Assembly (NCBI GenBank): GCA_029582265.1
Contig: CM055816.1
Coordinates: 2,260,992-2,324,991, forward strand
Reading direction: 5' to 3'
DNA: 64,000 nucleotides
From: Zoroaster sp. YZ-2022
Taxonomy: Eukaryota; Echinodermata; Asteroidea; Forcipulatida; Zoroasteridae
Shown here: positions 45,849 to 59,464 of the stretch, piece after piece
Position numbering within the stretch: position 1 is the stretch's first letter
Layout of the letters: every line of letters starts with the position of its first letter
Made by a program: the position numbers and the translations under genes
The notes under the pieces: model-generated
What the model was told of the DNA's origin: nothing
Databases searched by the model: none
The model's input: only the letters and a program-made list of their open reading frames with translations

Positions 45849-46765
45849 GCCCCTTTCCAACTTACACGATTTTTTTTTGCTACGGTAGAGCACGATTTTT
45901 AAAAGTTGAAAAATCGTGCTCAGTCGTGCTGTACCGTAGCAATTCACACTCAAAAAGTTCAAGGTCTATCGAATTCTACGTCTTGTCAAGACGCTATCAA
46001 GACGCCGTCAAGATGTGGTACGGCAGTAGTGCGATAGTGCCACGACAGTGTTACGGTAGAGTTACGACATTGTCAAGATTTGTCACGGCGTACCAAGAAA
46101 TGCCAAGATTGTACTACGACGTCACTACGGTGTCAGTACGATTTCACAAGACGCCAGTGCGACGCCAGTATGATTTCACAAGACGTCTGTACGATTTAAT
46201 TAATCACATGACGGAAAAGGCGCAATTGGTGAATTTATAATTATTTGGATGTTGTCGTTGTCGTCATAATTTTTTAAACAAGAGACAAGAGACATGTGAT
46301 AAAAAACACACACTATCAGCAGAGACACGTGATAAAAAAATCATGTTCTTGCTGGCGTCTTGTTGGCGTCTTGTTTAAGTCTTGCTAGGTCGCAGCACCA
46401 TCGTAGCGGCATCGTATCAGCATCGTAGCGAAGTCTTGGCCTACCGTAGGTGTTGCGGCCACCACGAATGAGTACGAATGGACAAGACGCCGTCACGACA
46501 TACCACGACAACGTAAAGACAACGTTACGACTGTAATACGATGCTGCTTGCGGTGGACCACGATTTTTTCCACCGCTACGGTAGAGCAAGATTTTTTTGA
46601 ACATTCCAAAAAAATCGTGCTACTCCACGGTGCCATCAAGATCTACTACGGTGCGCTACGGTGGACCACGATTGACCACGAACATGGCCACGACGCCGTT
46701 GCGATTGTAAATAATTGAAAAATCGTGCTCTACCGTAGCAAAAATCGTGTAAGTGGGAAAGGGGC
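45849..46765. mobile_element. 0.9-kb foldback element (right-arm copy)
   Basis: Mirror of 33146-34058. Here both ends read gcccctttcc/ggaaaggggc-like, showing that the left-arm 'gccctgtccc' end is the mutated version. Confidence 0.8.
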
Positions 46766-47283
46766 ATACAGGTTAAATTAAACCTACTTAAATAAAGGGT
46801 TTGAAATATATTGCTACACAATAAAAGGGAAAAAACGCAGGAGGGATTCGAATCGGGATCGCCTGTACGGATGTCAAGCGTCTAATCCATTAGACCACCA
46901 CTTCACCTGACTGTTTGCTATGAAAGAAGATTCATCATCATTTGACGTGATGGAAAGATAACGGGAATGCTCATTGATTTTGAAGTCCAACGTGATAATT
47001 GTTTATTTTCATTTGGTGTTGTAATAAGTAAGACTAATTGCGGTGACACCATGTGAAATTCTCAGTTGAGTAGTAATTAGTGCACCCCACTAAATAGTGA
47101 GGAATTCATGCGCTGAGCTGTTTACCATAAAGTGTAAACCCACAAATTTTTCTGAAAAACAAAGATTTGAGGCCCATTCATCTGATGGATTGTGTAAAAA
47201 TGGACCAGTATCAGAACCTGGGATCCTTGAATTCCAACCGTGACTATTTTGGATACACTAGGCCCTGAAAAGTGGTCCTAATT
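46766..47283 (-). repeat. 1-kb repeat unit, copy B' (5' part, truncated)
   Basis: Mirror of 32630-33145, lacking the first about 135 bp of the unit. The tRNA-like segment lies at 46836-46909. Confidence 0.85.
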
Positions 47284-48735
47284 ACTGTACTGCCACTGGT
47301 CATGAACCAACACATTTTTGTTTTTTGTTTTTGTATTTAATTTTTTTTATTCTTTGGTCTATCATTGCAGAGAAATTTCAGAGAAGTTCTAATTTATGTG
47401 AAAATAATTATATGTCACAGTGAACATGCTGTAAAAAATAATAGGAAGGTTTTATAAGTACATGGACAAAGAATAAAGTATTTGAAAATTAAGATAAGTT
47501 CTAATTTATTAGAATGGGGAAAATAGTGTATACTTTAGAGTAGCTGGACCATTGAAATTGAAAAGGGCATTGGTTTGTTTTCAAAGCACACAATTATTCT
47601 TGACAATGTGTAATAAATTAAAGAAATGTTCTCGCACGAAAGTGACATCAAAAGAGAAAGGTATTTTAGGAAATTGCCGAGTCTCATATACTCATAATTA
47701 TAGTTTCATGTGATTGTCAGAGATGTCTGAGAGAGGCCTCAGGGAGCAGGACCTACAAGTACATGTATTGTATCATGAATATTGTGCATTTTTCCTGTGA
47801 AATAATTGTCTATGTAAGTTGATTTGTATCTGAGAAGGGTAACAAATTAAGGAAAAATGCAGTAAACAATCACTACTACACTAGGCTACTTATTTAATTT
47901 GTGCACAAACTGAAGATTTTTGGAGAAAACAAAAATTACAAAATATGGCATAAAGTTTCTACTGAAAATTGCCATAACCTTAACAACTGAATTTTCCTAT
48001 CCTTATTTATATTCTAAATACATTTTGGTGACATCTGTTCATATTTTGTTAGAAAAGGGGCGAGTTGTTTACTGGGGCGAGTATGTTCACGTACCTCCAT
48101 GACGTAACTAACGTTACTCGTTAGTTAAACAGGCACAATGCAACGACGAATGGCCAGCCAACTGACGTTTAAAAAATGGCTTTTCTTGTATAAAAACACG
48201 AAGATAAATACAGGAAATTCTCTTAAAAACTAACTTCAAGATACTTACCCTTTACGAATGTGTTGGCGATCCATTCTTTCAGGAAATCGAAGACCTATTT
48301 TTGGGGTCAATACTCTAACGAGTCTAAAAAATTACGTCTGGGCCATGGGCACCACACACACGCCGCAAACAGCGTCGATATCGATTGTACTGTACATGTA
48401 ACTCCATTGTAACCAAATATAGTGTAGTTTATATTGCGCCATGCGGCGCTATACGATATTTGATTCTTTCATGCAACGTAACTAAAACGTTTTAAATTTG
48501 ATTTTAAAAACTTTGATTTAGCATAATTCGACACCTGGTGACATAATCATGACATCACAGCGAACGGTTTCGTCAGCTTGTTATGTTCTGTTCATGTGTT
48601 AAGTTTGAAGGCTGTAAATGCTCAGCAAGGATGCCTTTGTTACCGGACAGATCGCCACTAAGATGGAGAAGTAAAAAAAAACAAAAAAAAACAGTACAAA
48701 AACAATAGGTGTTCGCGCTACGCGCTCGAACACCT
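47284..48735 (-). mobile_element. Helitron-like element, 3'-deleted right-arm copy
   Basis: Mirror of 29164-30615 only: the 5' palindrome is present (48711-48735), but the 3' half, hairpin and CTAG end are missing and the sequence joins directly to repeat unit B'. Confidence 0.55.
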
Positions 48736-51700
48736 AATAATACAGATTTTTAGCGCGCACATATCCACCCTGCTGGGCGCTCAAGGCGCGGAAACAAAGA
48801 AAAAACATGAATACAAACAATATACAATGATAGCATAGGGGAAAGATAATAAATAAATAAATTATGTACCGAGATACATGTACCTACAATGCAATTACAA
48901 ATATACATCATCTTTGAAGAGTTGTGACATAAGGTGAGTTTTAAGCATCGACTTAAATCTGGTTATACTATGACAAGATTTGAGTTTAGTTGGAAGATGA
49001 TTCCAGAGTCTCGGAGCTGCGACAGAAAACGACCTATCACCCCAGTTCCGTTTTGAAGTTGGTTCCTTTAGGAGTGACATGTTGCTTTAAGTGTAGACTT
49101 TAAGCAGTTCAGAAATATAAATTGGAGCAATGTTATTAAAAGATTTCTGAACAATTAGCATAAGTTTAAAAACAATTCTCTGTGAAACAGGAAGCCAGTG
49201 CAGTTCTTTCAAGATTGGCGTGATATGGCATGACTTTCTGGACAAAGTCACAACACGATCTGCTGTGTTTTGTATGTGCTGAAGACGAGATATTTGATTC
49301 TGCGGGAGACCGTAAAGGAGAGCATTCCCGTTATCGAGCCGTGATGTGACAAACGCATGTATAATTTGTTCAGCAGCACTTTTATTCAAATATTTCTGAT
49401 ATGATATGATGATATGCGAACAATGTTGGAAATATGTGTGTTTTAAAGTCATTGTCGAGTCAAATATAACACCCAGATTACGTGCATGTAATGAGGGGTT
49501 ATCTGCGAAGTCACCAATTGTAATAAATGGAAGAGAAACTTTAGACAATTGCTGACGTGATCCAATAGAACAAATTCTGTTTTTCATCGTTCAATTTCAG
49601 GAAGTTTTGTCTCATCCAACTTCGAATCTCTTGAATACATTTCTCCAGTGTTTTAATGCAAAAATCGGCCGGTTCTTGAGAAGATTTAAAGTAATGTAAA
49701 GCTGCGTGTCATCAGCGTAAACATGGTAATTTTAAATTATACTTCAAAATGATATCACGAACTGGAAAGGTATAAACAGTAAACCACTGTGGGCCGAGCA
49801 CACAGCCTTGGGTACAGAATAGTCAAGAATAACAGGCTCGGAGATAGCGTTACCAATACAAACATGCTGAGGCCTATTTAAAAGGTAGGACTTACACCAA
49901 TCCAGGGCTGTGTCATGTATTCCAAGATGATATTGAAGGCGGGAGAGAAGGATTTTATCATCGACCGTGTCAAAAGCGGCGCTTAAGTCTAACAAAACTA
50001 ATGCAGTGATTTTCCCCTCATCCATGGCAGATAAAATGTCATTGTTGACGCGAAGAAGAGCAGTTTCCGTTCCATGAAATGGTTTGTAGGCTGATTGAAA
50101 TGTGTCCGACAGGTTATTAGCACGAACATGGTCAGAGATCCGTGATGAAACAACTCGCTCGATTGTTTTTCCAAGGTACATGTACTTTAAATTCGCTACT
50201 GGTCGGTAATTTTTGAAAACTTCCTTGTCCAAATTGGGTTTCTTTAGGAGTGGTTTAATATGAGCAACCTTCTGGCTATTAGGGAAACAACCGGAAGAAA
50301 GAGATCTGTTTACAATAATTGTGATATACTTAGCAAACACATCAACATTTTGTTTTATTAGCGAAGTTGGCACTGGATCAAGTTCACATGATTTTGATGG
50401 CGATTTCATGATGAGTTTCTTGATCTCCGTAACACTAGTTGGCTCAAACATGGACAGTCTACATTGTGGATCCTTGCGTGATGGTGTTTGTGATAGAATG
50501 GCAGGTACTGAGGGAAAAGAACGACGGATATTCTCAATTTTTGTGACAACAAAGTTTGAAAAAGCATTTGCGAGGTCCTGATCGGAGTGTGTAGATGGAA
50601 GCACTGGAGCTTTGGGTTTATGAAGCAGCTTTTCAACAATGTTAAAGAGTTTTTCTGATCACCAGAGCTATCTTCCACAAGAGATGAGTAGTGAGTTACT
50701 TTTGCCCTGGTTAATCATGTTCTTCACAATATCACGTTGGTTACAGTATTCTTGCCGATGTACTCCAAGTTTCCCATTGTCACGCCATCTTCGCTCAAGT
50801 TGACGGCGGATTTTCCTTGCAGCACGGATATCATCATTGAACCAGGGGATTCAGATTGTAGTTTAATTCGAGTTTTTTGCGAGCATGATCATCCAAGATG
50901 TTACGGACAGTAGATTCAAATAGACTGACACAAGAATCCAGCTCACCATCTTCAAGGTTTACATTTTCCAGTTGAGATTCAACATCATGACATAAATCTT
51001 TAATATTTACTTTTTCCAGTGGCGAGTAGTTACAGAAATGGTAGGTATGGGAGGTTTTTTAAGGTTCAAATTTACAATCATAATGATCAGATAAGCCAGG
51101 ATGAATAGTTATATTCGACATAAGAGGTGAAGTATTTTCACGCGTTATCATGAGGTCAAGACAGTGACCATACCGATGAGTGGGTGCTGTGATGTGCTGT
51201 ATAAGTCCATGAGCAGAGAGCAGATCTTTTAAACTGATTTGCATAATCGTTTGAAATAATGTCCATATGAATGTTAAAATCGCCGGTTAAAATAATGTCA
51301 GATGGGTGTAAGAGATAATCGACAATTAATTTTTCAAATTCCTGCAGAAAACTGGAGAAGTTTACATGTTTACCATCAACATCCCTTTCTGGTCGATAAA
51401 TATTAACAAGGCGAACAGATCTAGAGTTGCACGTTACCTCAGCATGCAGAGATTCAAATGTTAGGTAGTCAATGTTAACACTTTTCATGCTGACAGATAA
51501 ACTGGACTTAAAGAGTAGTGCAACCCCTCCACCGGTCTTTATTGGTCTGGGGGTAGCCAGCAGGAGTACACTCACGGGGTGGCAAGTCATCATTAGGTTT
51601 AAACCATGTCTCGGTTATGGCAACAAGATCCAAATTGTTTTGAAGTACAAAGTCAACAAATTCATCCGTTTTGTTACATATGGATTGAGTATTCAAGACA

Positions 51701-52620
51701 CAGAGCTGAAGTTTAGACTCATCGTGAACATTTGGAGTTGAAGTTATGCCAATGTCGCTTGTTGATGTGGTTGAGTTCACTGCTGGGGGTTGGTAAGGCT
51801 GGAGTGCTAGTTGTGTAAGTCTGTCCATTCTACGGCGACCAGCTTTTTTACCTCTATGTGTGCGGCGGTATGTTTGGTGTTGATTAGCAAGTATTCCAAG
51901 ACAGTTCAATTGACTCAATGCTGAATAAGATAAAGCTACATCAGTGCATGGAGCATTGCGAAGATTGAGTAGTTCATTGCGGCTGTAGGAAATTTTATGG
52001 AGCTGAGTGGCATTGGTGGGTGTGTTGATCAGTGTTTCAGGTCCAGGGTTTGGGTTTATGTCACCAGAAATTAAGAGTTCCAGGTGAAAGGTGGCAGATG
52101 AATTATCATAGTATGATATATATAGGACGTCTCAAGAATTTAAGATGGCGGATTTTTAGGTGAAGAATCTGTAGATTGCATCTTGTAGCCATCTACTGAT
52201 GAGTCATTGAAACACAATGGTCTGGATAGCAGGAGTAGAATATACAGGATGTAGACCTCCATTGTCTGATCACAAAGTTGTTGATCCAAACAAAAGGCTT
52301 GTGGTCAAGCTACAGGTTGTAATCTCTAGCTACAGGTTATAATCTAAATCAGAGTTGACTGCACAAATAAAATGAAGATCCAAAATGTGTATATACTCAA
52401 CAGTAAAATCTTACTGCACAATCAGACCAAAAAAACAGTTTTTCACTTATTATAAGAAAACAAATGTACAAATACTCACATAAAACGTCCAGTAGATTCC
52501 AGGTCTAATAAGAAATCCACTAGTATAAAAATGAAGACAAACTTGTAGCTACAAAACAATTACTTAGCACAAAACTGAGAGCTGTTATGAGTGGCTGCTT
52601 GTAAGGCGCTCAGTCTCTTC
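48736..52620 (-). mobile_element. CR1-superfamily (Crack/L2-like) retrotransposon, right-arm copy
   Basis: Mirror of 25275-29163, with the same domain order and target-site context. Confidence 0.85.
48895..52291 (-). pseudogene. Retrotransposon polyprotein, right-arm copy
   Basis: Same 2A-like, endonuclease and reverse-transcriptase segments as 25609-29004, and the frame change near the leader is shared. It has extra private lesions: the frame breaks near 51240, 50660, 49780 (VPQG box reads VPKAVC) and 49590, so it is more damaged than the left copy. Confidence 0.85.
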
Positions 52621-53646
52621 AGTGAGTCAATTTACAATAAAATAATAGTAATTAAAGCTATTATTTTATATTTTTTCAAAACTAATTTCTGCAGAAAGTT
52701 AGTCAGAGGTAATGACCAGGCATTGAGGAGCGTTGAATCTTCCACGCGAACCCAGCGTGATAACCACCTTAGCACCCTTCTGGGGGAATCGGCAGACCCC
52801 CGGTCCCTCCTTTACTTTCCCGCACCGTAACCAACTATCGAATAGGGAGAGATATGGCGGTCTAAACCGTTGCTGCTGCCGCAGCTGCCATGTCTCTGAA
52901 TTAGGTCTGTTCTAGGGCTTCGAACCGGTGCGTCCCAGCTCTGGAAGTCCCGCGATTGACACTTCCTGTGGTCCGGCCAACGTGCTGCGCCATCTGGACC
53001 ATGTTGGTATTAGACAGGTTAAATTAAACCTACTTAAATAAAGGGTTTGAAATATATTGCTACACAATAAAAGGGAAAAAATGCAGGCGGGATTCGAACC
53101 GTGATCGCCTGTACGGATGTCAAGCGTCTAATCCATTAGACCACCACTTCACCTGACTGTTTGCTATGAAAGAAGATTCATCATCATTTGACGTGATGGA
53201 AAGATAACGGGAATGCTCATTGATTTTGAAGTCCAACGTGATAATTGTTTATTTTCATTTGGTGTTGTAATAAGTAAGACTAATTGCGGTGACACCATGT
53301 GAAATTCTCAGTTGAGTAGTAATTAGTGCACCCACTAAATAGTGAGGAATTCATGCGCTGAGCTGTTTACCATAAAGTGTAAACCCACAAATTATTCTGA
53401 AAAACAAAGATTTGAGGCCCATTCATCTGATGGATTGTGTAAAAATGGCCCACTATCAGAACCTGGGATCCTTGAATTCCAACCGTGACTATTTTGGATA
53501 CACTAGGCCCTGAAAAAGTGGTCCTAATTTGATTTCAAGCGTACGGTCTTTTTCCAAAAAGGCTGCTTTTCAGTGTGGACGTTTTCAATACTCTAGAGGG
53601 TGGAATTCAATCAAACAGCTGTATGTTAATAAGGGACACAACGTTA
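52621..53646 (-). repeat. 1-kb repeat unit, copy A'
   Basis: Mirror of copy A. The tRNA-like segment at 53083-53155 keeps the B box (ggattcgaacc on the plus strand). Confidence 0.85.
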
Positions 53647-54077
53647 TTACGTGGAGTACATGTAGGCCTAGTACTACTACTACTACAGTGAGGCAAGTAG
53701 CTCTAGCCCTTAAATAGTGTCAAAAAACAGAGACATAAAATAGAGCAATTAAGGGTCCTTGCTTGCAAGAAGATTGTAGCTGCGATAATCGTAGCTCTTG
53801 GTCCTGTCCCATAGTATATAGACCATCCTGAGCTACGACGACACAATTGGCAAGATGTTTTCAACTAATTAAAATTTGGATATTTAGGCCTACATTAGAT
53901 CAGTAGAGTAAATCCACATCGAAAACCGGGGATGATGCAGAAATTTTCACGTGACCATTGGTGCACGTATTACGCGCGAGAATTCCACCAATACTAGAAG
54001 TGTTTTGTATTGTTATCGTTTATCGCTGTCGGCCTTAATGCAAAAGGGTGTAGGCCTATTAAAATGATTCGAGTTTT

Positions 54078-55115
54078 AATATTGTTACGATCCGAAAATC
54101 TTCAAACTATAGCTGAATGCAAATAACTCAAAAGCCTGAATATTCTCAGATACAACAAAGAAATCAAACAAGGTCACACTGATATAAAGAACAACGAAAC
54201 AAAGTGATTTAATAATGAAAATATCAACCGTTCCAAATATCGATGGGTTTAACAAGCGTACAATGATTAGGATAAACAAGTGTACATTAAGAAAAGATCT
54301 TATACTAAATTAAGAAGATCTTACGGGCGAGGGCTGAGCAAGCTCCAGCGAAAATGACACAAAAACAGTTCTCTGACACGGTGTAAATAGAGCTGGACGT
54401 GTATGGGGCGAATTCACCTCCAACAAACGGCCGGAAATAGACGAAACCACGGGGACACAAGTCGACTACCGTGACAAAATAAGGGAAAGAAGAAATCCCA
54501 AAAATACTGAACTGTAGATTTAGTTCACAAAATGTCTCTTCCGGAATTAAATTCAGCTCTCAGACACTTCACTCGGTCAAGACGAACTTTCTCAAAACAC
54601 TCCACAGACGTAGTCGTAAGCGACATCACAGGTCCTAGTGGGTGTACACTGAAGTATCGATAATAGTCTCATCAAGTCTTGATGGTTTGCTCAAGTCCTG
54701 CCTAAAATCCTCTACCAGCCCGTATTTATAGTTTTTAATCCCTTCTAGAAAATACTAGAGATTTCTTCTTCACTTCACTTCTAGAAATTTCTGAAAATTA
54801 CATCATTTCCAAAAGAAACTTCCAGAACGTTCTATTCATAACCGTAAACATAATCCCGGCAGAATGCACGCGATCTCGGAACACTTCGCGAAAGGCTGGG
54901 CTGGCGAGAGTGGTTCATTCATAAAAACCTAGGCACGTAGTTCAGATTGCTATTTTATGTACATTGTTGGATAGCTGTAACTATAAGCTTTCCAATGAGC
55001 TATTACATGTAAGATTTCGACGGGCAAAAGTAGTAGAATTTTTTATGTTAAAATGTTGATGTTTTTTGTTGCGGGCGATGCGCTGTGCGTGTGGAGGGCT
55101 TCGGTCAAGCACGTA
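54078..55115 (-). mobile_element. Putative solo LTR (right-arm copy)
   Basis: Mirror of 22770-23800. TATA (gtatttata) is at 54722-54730 and the HSE array at about 54742-54834, all heat-shock pentamers retained. Confidence 0.4.
54742..54834 (-). promoter_or_regulatory. Heat-shock-element array (right-arm copy)
   Basis: ttctagaa, ttctagaaatttc and gaaacttccagaacgttc preserve every GAA/TTC pentamer of the left arm. Confidence 0.6.
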
Positions 55116-55315
55116 CAAACTGAAACCCTACTTAAAGGAAAATTACAAATGATATTTGGTAACGTAAGTTCATTTGATTCAACCATATCATAAAAATTAC
55201 TTGTGAAAATATCACCGCACATGTTTTATGATTTTATGTTTTATATAAAAATACACCTTTCTCTCTCCTTTTTGGCACTTCACACGGAATCATTTCTTCA
55301 CCGACTTTACACCAT

Positions 55316-55351
55316 TTGAGAAAGAACCCGTTAGGTTCGAAACGTAAGGCC
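55316..55351 (+). ncRNA. Degenerate hammerhead-like motif (right-arm copy)
   Basis: Identical core to 22556-22600: ttgagaaag, stem aacc/ggtt, cgaaacg. Confidence 0.25.
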
Positions 55352-55793
55352 AGTAACTATACTATTTTGTATTTACATTACAGGTCCTTTAGCAGTTTGC
55401 AACAGCTAATTCTCTATTAATTTTACACCAAGTTAGTTTTACATAAAAAAATCGTTAATTTGATTGTTTGGAAATTTGGAATGTTGTGTACATTCCCGTT
55501 AATGATTTGGTTTTGAACTGTTTCTATATTTATGGCTCTTATTTCACCGACAGAGAGAAGGTGCAGTTTCAGCACATCCTCGTGTTGAATAATAGGAGAA
55601 TCATCATGACGGCATCAGCAGATTCACACCCCAGTAACCTCTGGGTGCCCCACTAAATAAACTCCCATAGTAAACAGTGCTAAACACAAAATATTCAAAA
55701 ATCGTAAAAAAATACTCCCACAGTTTTTAAAACCAAAAGAAAAAATATTGATCGATATATAACCTTTTTTTTTCTTCTCTATTTACTGCTGAA

Positions 55794-56030
55794 AAGCAGC
55801 CATTTTGGAAAAAGGCCTTACGCTTGAAATAAAAATAGGACCACTTTTTTCAGGGCCTAGTGTATCCAAAATTCTCACAGTTGGAAGTCAAGGATCCCAG
55901 GTTATGATATTCGGCCATTTAACACAATCCATCAAATGTATGGGCCTCAAATCTTTGTTTTCAGAAAAATTTGAGGACATACACTTTATGATAAACAACT
56001 TGGCCCATGAATACCTCACAATTTCGTCTG
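55794..56030 (+). repeat. Dispersed partial repeat-unit copy (right arm)
   Basis: Mirror of 21872-22115. Confidence 0.7.
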
Positions 56031-56089
56031 CCCTGACACTACTGAAGTAGGTTCATACGCGGCGATATACGGTCTCCCCCCCCCCCCCC

Positions 56090-58259
56090 AATCTGGTAGT
56101 CTGGATTACAATTGGTGTCGTTTTAAGTGAGTGGCACATGCATATCGCGTAGCATGCAGCAATGACACGCTCAATTCACACACAGTGATCGATCGTTTCA
56201 TGAATAATCAAATTGTTTCTGTATACATCGTGTAACAGTCGTAGCATGGACTCATCTAAAGATCTGAGTGATCGGTTTTAGCAAATACTTTGCTGACAAA
56301 ATTGTTAATATTAGAAACAGAATTGATTCTACTAAGTTTGATGATGTGCCATTGTCTTTACCAGAGCTTAATCACTCTGTTGCTATGTTTTCTGAATTTA
56401 AGCCTGCTGATCAGGAGGAAGTGCGCAAAATAATTTCAAAATCACCCAATAAATCATGCTCGTTGGATCCCCCTACCTACATGGCTCCTTAAACAGAACA
56501 TGGACATCATGGTCCCGGCCATTACATCTATCGTGAACATTTCACTGAGTACTGGAATTTTTCCCACTGCTTTGGAATATGCAGTGTTCACTCCCTTATT
56601 GAAAAAGCCTTCGTTGGATAAGGACACTTTGAAAAACTACAGACCAGTATCAAACACTGCTTTTCTATCCAAAGTTATTGAGAAGACTGCTTTGACACGT
56701 GTTTCTGATCATATTGATAATAATAACTTACACTGTAAATTTCAATCAGCTTACAAGTCTGGCCACAGCACGGAGACGGCGTTGTTGAGAGTCAAAAGTG
56801 ATATAATACGTGCGATTGACAATCGACAAGCCGTTTTTGTGGTGTTGCTAGATTTGTCTGCTGCTTTTGACACCATTGACCATTGTATATTGTTAAATAG
56901 ATTGTCTAGTGTTTTTGGTTTTCATAATAATGTTTCCAACTGGTTTCAGTCTTATCTTACTGGTAGGACATGTAGAGTTAAGATTGCCAATAACTATTCT
57001 GATCCGCAAACTCTTGATTATGGTTTACCACAAAGTTCCTGTGTCGGACCTCAGATGTTTTCTTACTACACACACCCACTCTCAGATATTATTAAGCATC
57101 ATTCTGGTGTCAAATTCCATTTTTATGCTGACACCCAATTATATATGTGTGTTGATCCCAGGAAACCTGGTGAAACAGATCGTGCACTTTCAACTTTATC
57201 TGCTTGTGTTTCTAGCATCAAGGCATGGATGTCAAAAAATATGCTCCTCCTCAATGATGAAAAGACTGAATTTTTTGTTGCCGCCAACCATAGACTTTTG
57301 AAAACATTATCTGACGTCACCATTACAATTGGTAATACAGTTATCAAACCCTCCTCATGTGTGAAAAACCTTGGTGTTATTTTTGACAGTACTATGAGTA
57401 TGTCTAACCATGTATCTTCAATATGCAAAAGCATTAACTTTCATTTAAGAAATCTGTCGCAAGTTCGTATCTTTATTGATGAAACAACTTGTCATCATGC
57501 AGTCCATGCTCTGGTCACAACATGTTCGGACTATGCAAATTCACTTCTCCAAGGATCCTATAGCAAAGAGATAAAATGTCTTCAACAGCTTCAAAATCAT
57601 GCTGCAAAATTAATTTTCATGGCTAAAAGTATGACCATGTGTCCCTCTCCTACGACAGCTTCACTGGCTTCCCGTTCAAGACCGGATTGATTTCAAAACA
57701 ATGACTATTGCCTATAAATGTAAGTTACTGACTCTGCGCCATCCTATCTCTGTGAGCTTATTAGTATTACACCATACCAACCTAACCACAGTGGACTCCT
57801 GTTCAAATTCTGATTCCCGGATCTTCAAAAAGCCAACTACACATTTAACTGCGGCTAACAAGGGGTTTCTATACTGCTGCACCCAGCATTTGGAATGAAC
57901 TACCATCTGGTATCCGTCATGCTTCCTTCATTGGGTCAATTTAAAACATCTCTCAAGACTCATTTATTTTAGGCACTGTGTATTTTTAAATTGTACTTGT
58001 ATCTCACTGTAAAGCGCTGTGATACCGTTTGTGTAAGAGCGCTATATAAATGCCTTCATTGTATTGTATTGTATTGTATTGTATTGTATTGTAGCAACGT
58101 TCTAATTAGGCTATAACTATTTTATGTTCTTCTTTAAATTAAATGTTAACGACGAAAATATTTAACGATTGCGATTATGCGATTACGCATGTGCCACCAT
58201 GATTATAACGACTGACTGACCGACTTAACGACACCAATTGTAATCCAGACTACCAGATT
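56090..58259. mobile_element. TIR-bounded element with L2-like insert (right-arm copy)
   Basis: 33-bp TIRs at 56090-56122 and 58227-58259, identical to the left-arm pair, beside a poly-C run. Confidence 0.7.
56220..58095 (+). pseudogene. L2/CR1-superfamily retrotransposon (right-arm copy)
   Basis: Mirror of 19824-21700. Here the reverse transcriptase stays open for 396 codons (56500-57690) through the catalytic box, but one of the two aspartates is lost: the codons at 57124-57132 read Y-A-D and go straight on to TQLY. Further frame breaks occur near 56270, 56495 and 57640. The tail is (TTGTA)n at about 58056-58093. Confidence 0.85.
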
Positions 58260-59464
58260 ATAATCTGTGCTTGTTAATAGCAAGATGAAATTGATCCTTT
58301 TGAGACGTTATCTACTGACACAAATTTGGAGTATCGGGTGCCATGTACCTGGACTACCGATCGCCTCCACGGTTCGGGTTTTGTCACAATACTGTGGATA
58401 CAATAAAGTCAAATTTTGACTTATGTTTACATTTCTCGCCTGTTTACTTGTGGTTGGCAGCTCGAGGCGAAACAAGACTTGACTGAACACAATTTTGTCT
58501 TCAGGCCTTATGACATTTCTTTGTTGTCTCCATTCTTCTTTCGGAAAAATTACAACAACAAAATCCCATCATCTTAAAGGTGTATCGCCAGTGTTTTCCG
58601 CTATTTGAACAGCAATTTCCGTACATTTTGCTTTTCATCGGATCTTTACTATTTCACTAAAAGAACGGAAAACAAATCCTTTAAGATGTCACATTTCTCA
58701 AAATAATTGTACAGTAAATATGTATTGAACAGAATTTATGGTGGGTTCCGTCATAAATTCATTTTGGCACTTTGTCACTGTAAAACCAAGTTTCTGACAA
58801 TATATCTTGTGAAATATCTCATTTCAAAGTAGACCTATTTGTGTTTGTTTCAAAAAAAAATATATATCATCAATATTCAAAGGAAAACTAACAATTCCGT
58901 AAAATGGCGTTAAAACACAAGCGATACAACTTTAAGTGTAAGCAAAACGCTCACATGACGCCAAAGTGCCTATAATCATGACACGTGGTGTATTTTCACC
59001 GCTAGAGGACCGGCTACAATGTGCGCGGAGTGGTATGAGCTTGTTGTAACAATAATTCAATCCATTAAGCCCCGCCCCATTACTTATTGACCAATCACAG
59101 CGGCGATAACACCTCCAAAATTCCAACAAAAGTCCGACATGTTAAAATAGCTGTATCGCTGTTATGGAAAAGTCTCAAAAGTTTGACTTAAAGTTATATC
59201 GCCTCTGTATATACACAATATCGGGCATTAGATCTGAAGCTTGATAAGTGAAGTTTTATTTAGTCAGATCGTGCCTCTTCATCAGTGTCACCAGGCATAC
59301 CAATACAAGCTATAGCAGATATACATTGTATATAAGCAGCGATATATTCAAAGAAAGAAGGTATCAAGAGCTTAAAGCTAAAAGCTTGTATCAGCTAGTT
59401 AAGCAATTTTGAGTCATTTGAGAAAAGCACACCACAGCATAATTAGTCGATATCCATCATCACA
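58260..59464. other. Non-coding mirror of 18425-19656
   Basis: Contains the mirrored CCAAT/GC-box cluster (about 59066-59105). The short frame at 58308-58490 is a disrupted mirror of the one at 19276. Confidence 0.5.
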
